DNA of 16,609 nucleotides, from the NCBI GenBank assembly GCA_964417885.1, contig CAYQKN010000088.1, forward strand, positions 1 to 16,609, given 5' to 3'. The stretch is from UKL13-2 sp964417885 (GTDB lineage Bacteria; Pseudomonadota; Gammaproteobacteria; Burkholderiales; Usitatibacteraceae). Under the pieces are notes generated by a model. That model ran no database searches. It saw only the letters and a program-made list of their open reading frames with translations, and was not told the DNA's origin. The stretch's first letter is position 1. Each line of letters begins with the position of its first letter. This document shows, piece after piece, positions 16,317 through 16,609 of the stretch. Position numbers and translations under genes: made by a program.

Positions 16317-16333
16317 AAAAAACCAACCATTGG
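16317..16333 (-). terminator. Weak candidate terminator before the sigma gene
   Basis: On the minus strand CCAA-TGG-TTGG forms a short 4-bp stem followed directly by six Ts. It lies about 70 bases after the stop of the dockerin-ended gene. The T-run suits an intrinsic terminator, but the stem is short. Confidence 0.25.
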
Positions 16334-16366
16334 AGCGGCGTTCCGGCCACAAATACATGGGGAAAT

Positions 16367-16382
16367 GCTCCAGTGCTGGAGC
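16367..16382. repeat. 16-bp palindrome sharing a 12-mer with the giant gene's 5' hairpin
   Basis: GCTCCAG-TG-CTGGAGC has perfect 7-bp arms around a 2-bp centre. It lies between the stop of the dockerin-ended gene and the sigma gene. Its 12-mer CCAGTGCTGGAG (16370-16381) recurs at 12361-12372. It could be an operator or a tight hairpin after the upstream gene. Confidence 0.5.
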
Positions 16383-16400
16383 GTGACCTGCGCGCGCCGG

Positions 16401-16609
16401 CTACGGCAGCTTCATCCCCGCCCTCGCCTTCACCGCCGATATGTCCGCGCCGTTGATGACGCCGTCGGCGTTCAGGTCGTAGCGATAGTTGCTGGTGTTC
16501 AGGGGCGTCTGTCCGGCCCGCGCCCGCACCGCGCTGATGTCGCTGGCATTGACGGCCAGCGACTTGTTCACATCGCCGACCATGAAGCCGATCGAGGCCG
16601 AAACGTTCA
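16401..16609 (-). CDS. C-terminal end of a dockerin-like-domain protein (partial)
   Basis: The reading frame is open to the right edge of the window and ends at TAG (16403-16401), so only the last 68 residues are seen. They contain two calcium-type loops, DVNKSLAVNASD and DLNADGVINGAD, each followed by an ISAVRARAG or ISAVKARAG helix, ending in MKLP. The lead-in SASIGFMVGDVN matches AATVGFLFGDVN of the giant protein, and both proteins end a few residues after the last helix in a hydrophobic-Pro pair. It is therefore the C-terminus of a larger, probably secreted relative. The ATG near 16583 is an internal methionine, not a real start. The upstream domains cannot be seen. Confidence 0.8.
   Translation of the reverse strand, partial: NVSASIGFMVGDVNKSLAVNASDISAVRARAGQTPLNTSNYRYDLNADGVINGADISAVKARAGMKLP

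Noticed and set aside
16340..16344. GGAAC on the minus strand as an ECF-type -35 for the sigma gene
   Set aside because: No matching -10 was found 15-17 bases downstream; the sequence there is a T-run. The pentamer alone is too short.
16246..16350. 35-residue N-terminal extension of the sigma factor from the ATG at 16350
   Set aside because: The added residues do not resemble a sigma factor, and the family normally begins near the ATG at 16245. The extension covers the presumed promoter region.

Overview
The window is GC-rich proteobacterial DNA. Every convincing gene lies on the minus strand, so transcription runs from high to low coordinates. A periplasmic-type ATP-dependent DNA ligase, a TetR-controlled HlyD/ABC exporter and an ECF sigma factor paired with a TPR-containing Ser/Thr kinase together suggest a beta- or gammaproteobacterium (Burkholderiales- or Xanthomonadales-like). 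This is inference; no rRNA or other phylogenetic marker is present. A run of 100 Ns at 2482-2581 shows this is a draft assembly. I saw no tRNA, rRNA, CRISPR array, insertion sequence or phage gene. No gene-free stretch exceeds about 155 bases.

Layout in transcription order. (1) 16609-16401: the last 68 residues of a protein ending in a dockerin-like calcium-loop domain. (2) 16245-15667: an ECF sigma factor with Thr-Thr where sigma region 2.2 is normally acidic. (3) 15515-12501: a transmembrane Hanks-type Ser/Thr kinase with a C-terminal TPR-like solenoid. (4) 12392-3675: a 2905-residue secreted multidomain protein, more than half the window. It holds five choice-of-anchor-D-like domains, nine Cys-rich InlB-like repeats, seven PKD-like domains, a parallel beta-helix, a seven-bladed YVTN propeller, a beta-sandwich and a dockerin-like end. 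(5) 3608-2763: a Lig E-type DNA ligase with a signal peptide, followed by a translationally coupled exported histidine phosphatase (2763-2213) interrupted by the assembly gap. (6) 2087-1: a separate unit of TetR regulator, HlyD adaptor and ABC permease (cut by the window edge), each overlapping the next by 4 bases, under a recognisable promoter and operator.

How the parts may work together. The sigma/kinase pair resembles phosphorylation-activated sigma systems, in which a membrane kinase phosphorylates a threonine that replaces the acidic patch of region 2.2. The giant secreted protein follows the kinase after only 108 bp and has two strong inverted repeats at its 5' end, so it is the obvious candidate output. 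It shares its dockerin-like C-terminus with the protein on the other side of the sigma gene. The most interesting hypothesis here is therefore a phosphorylation-gated sigma/kinase switch flanked by two large surface or secreted proteins with the same C-terminal module.
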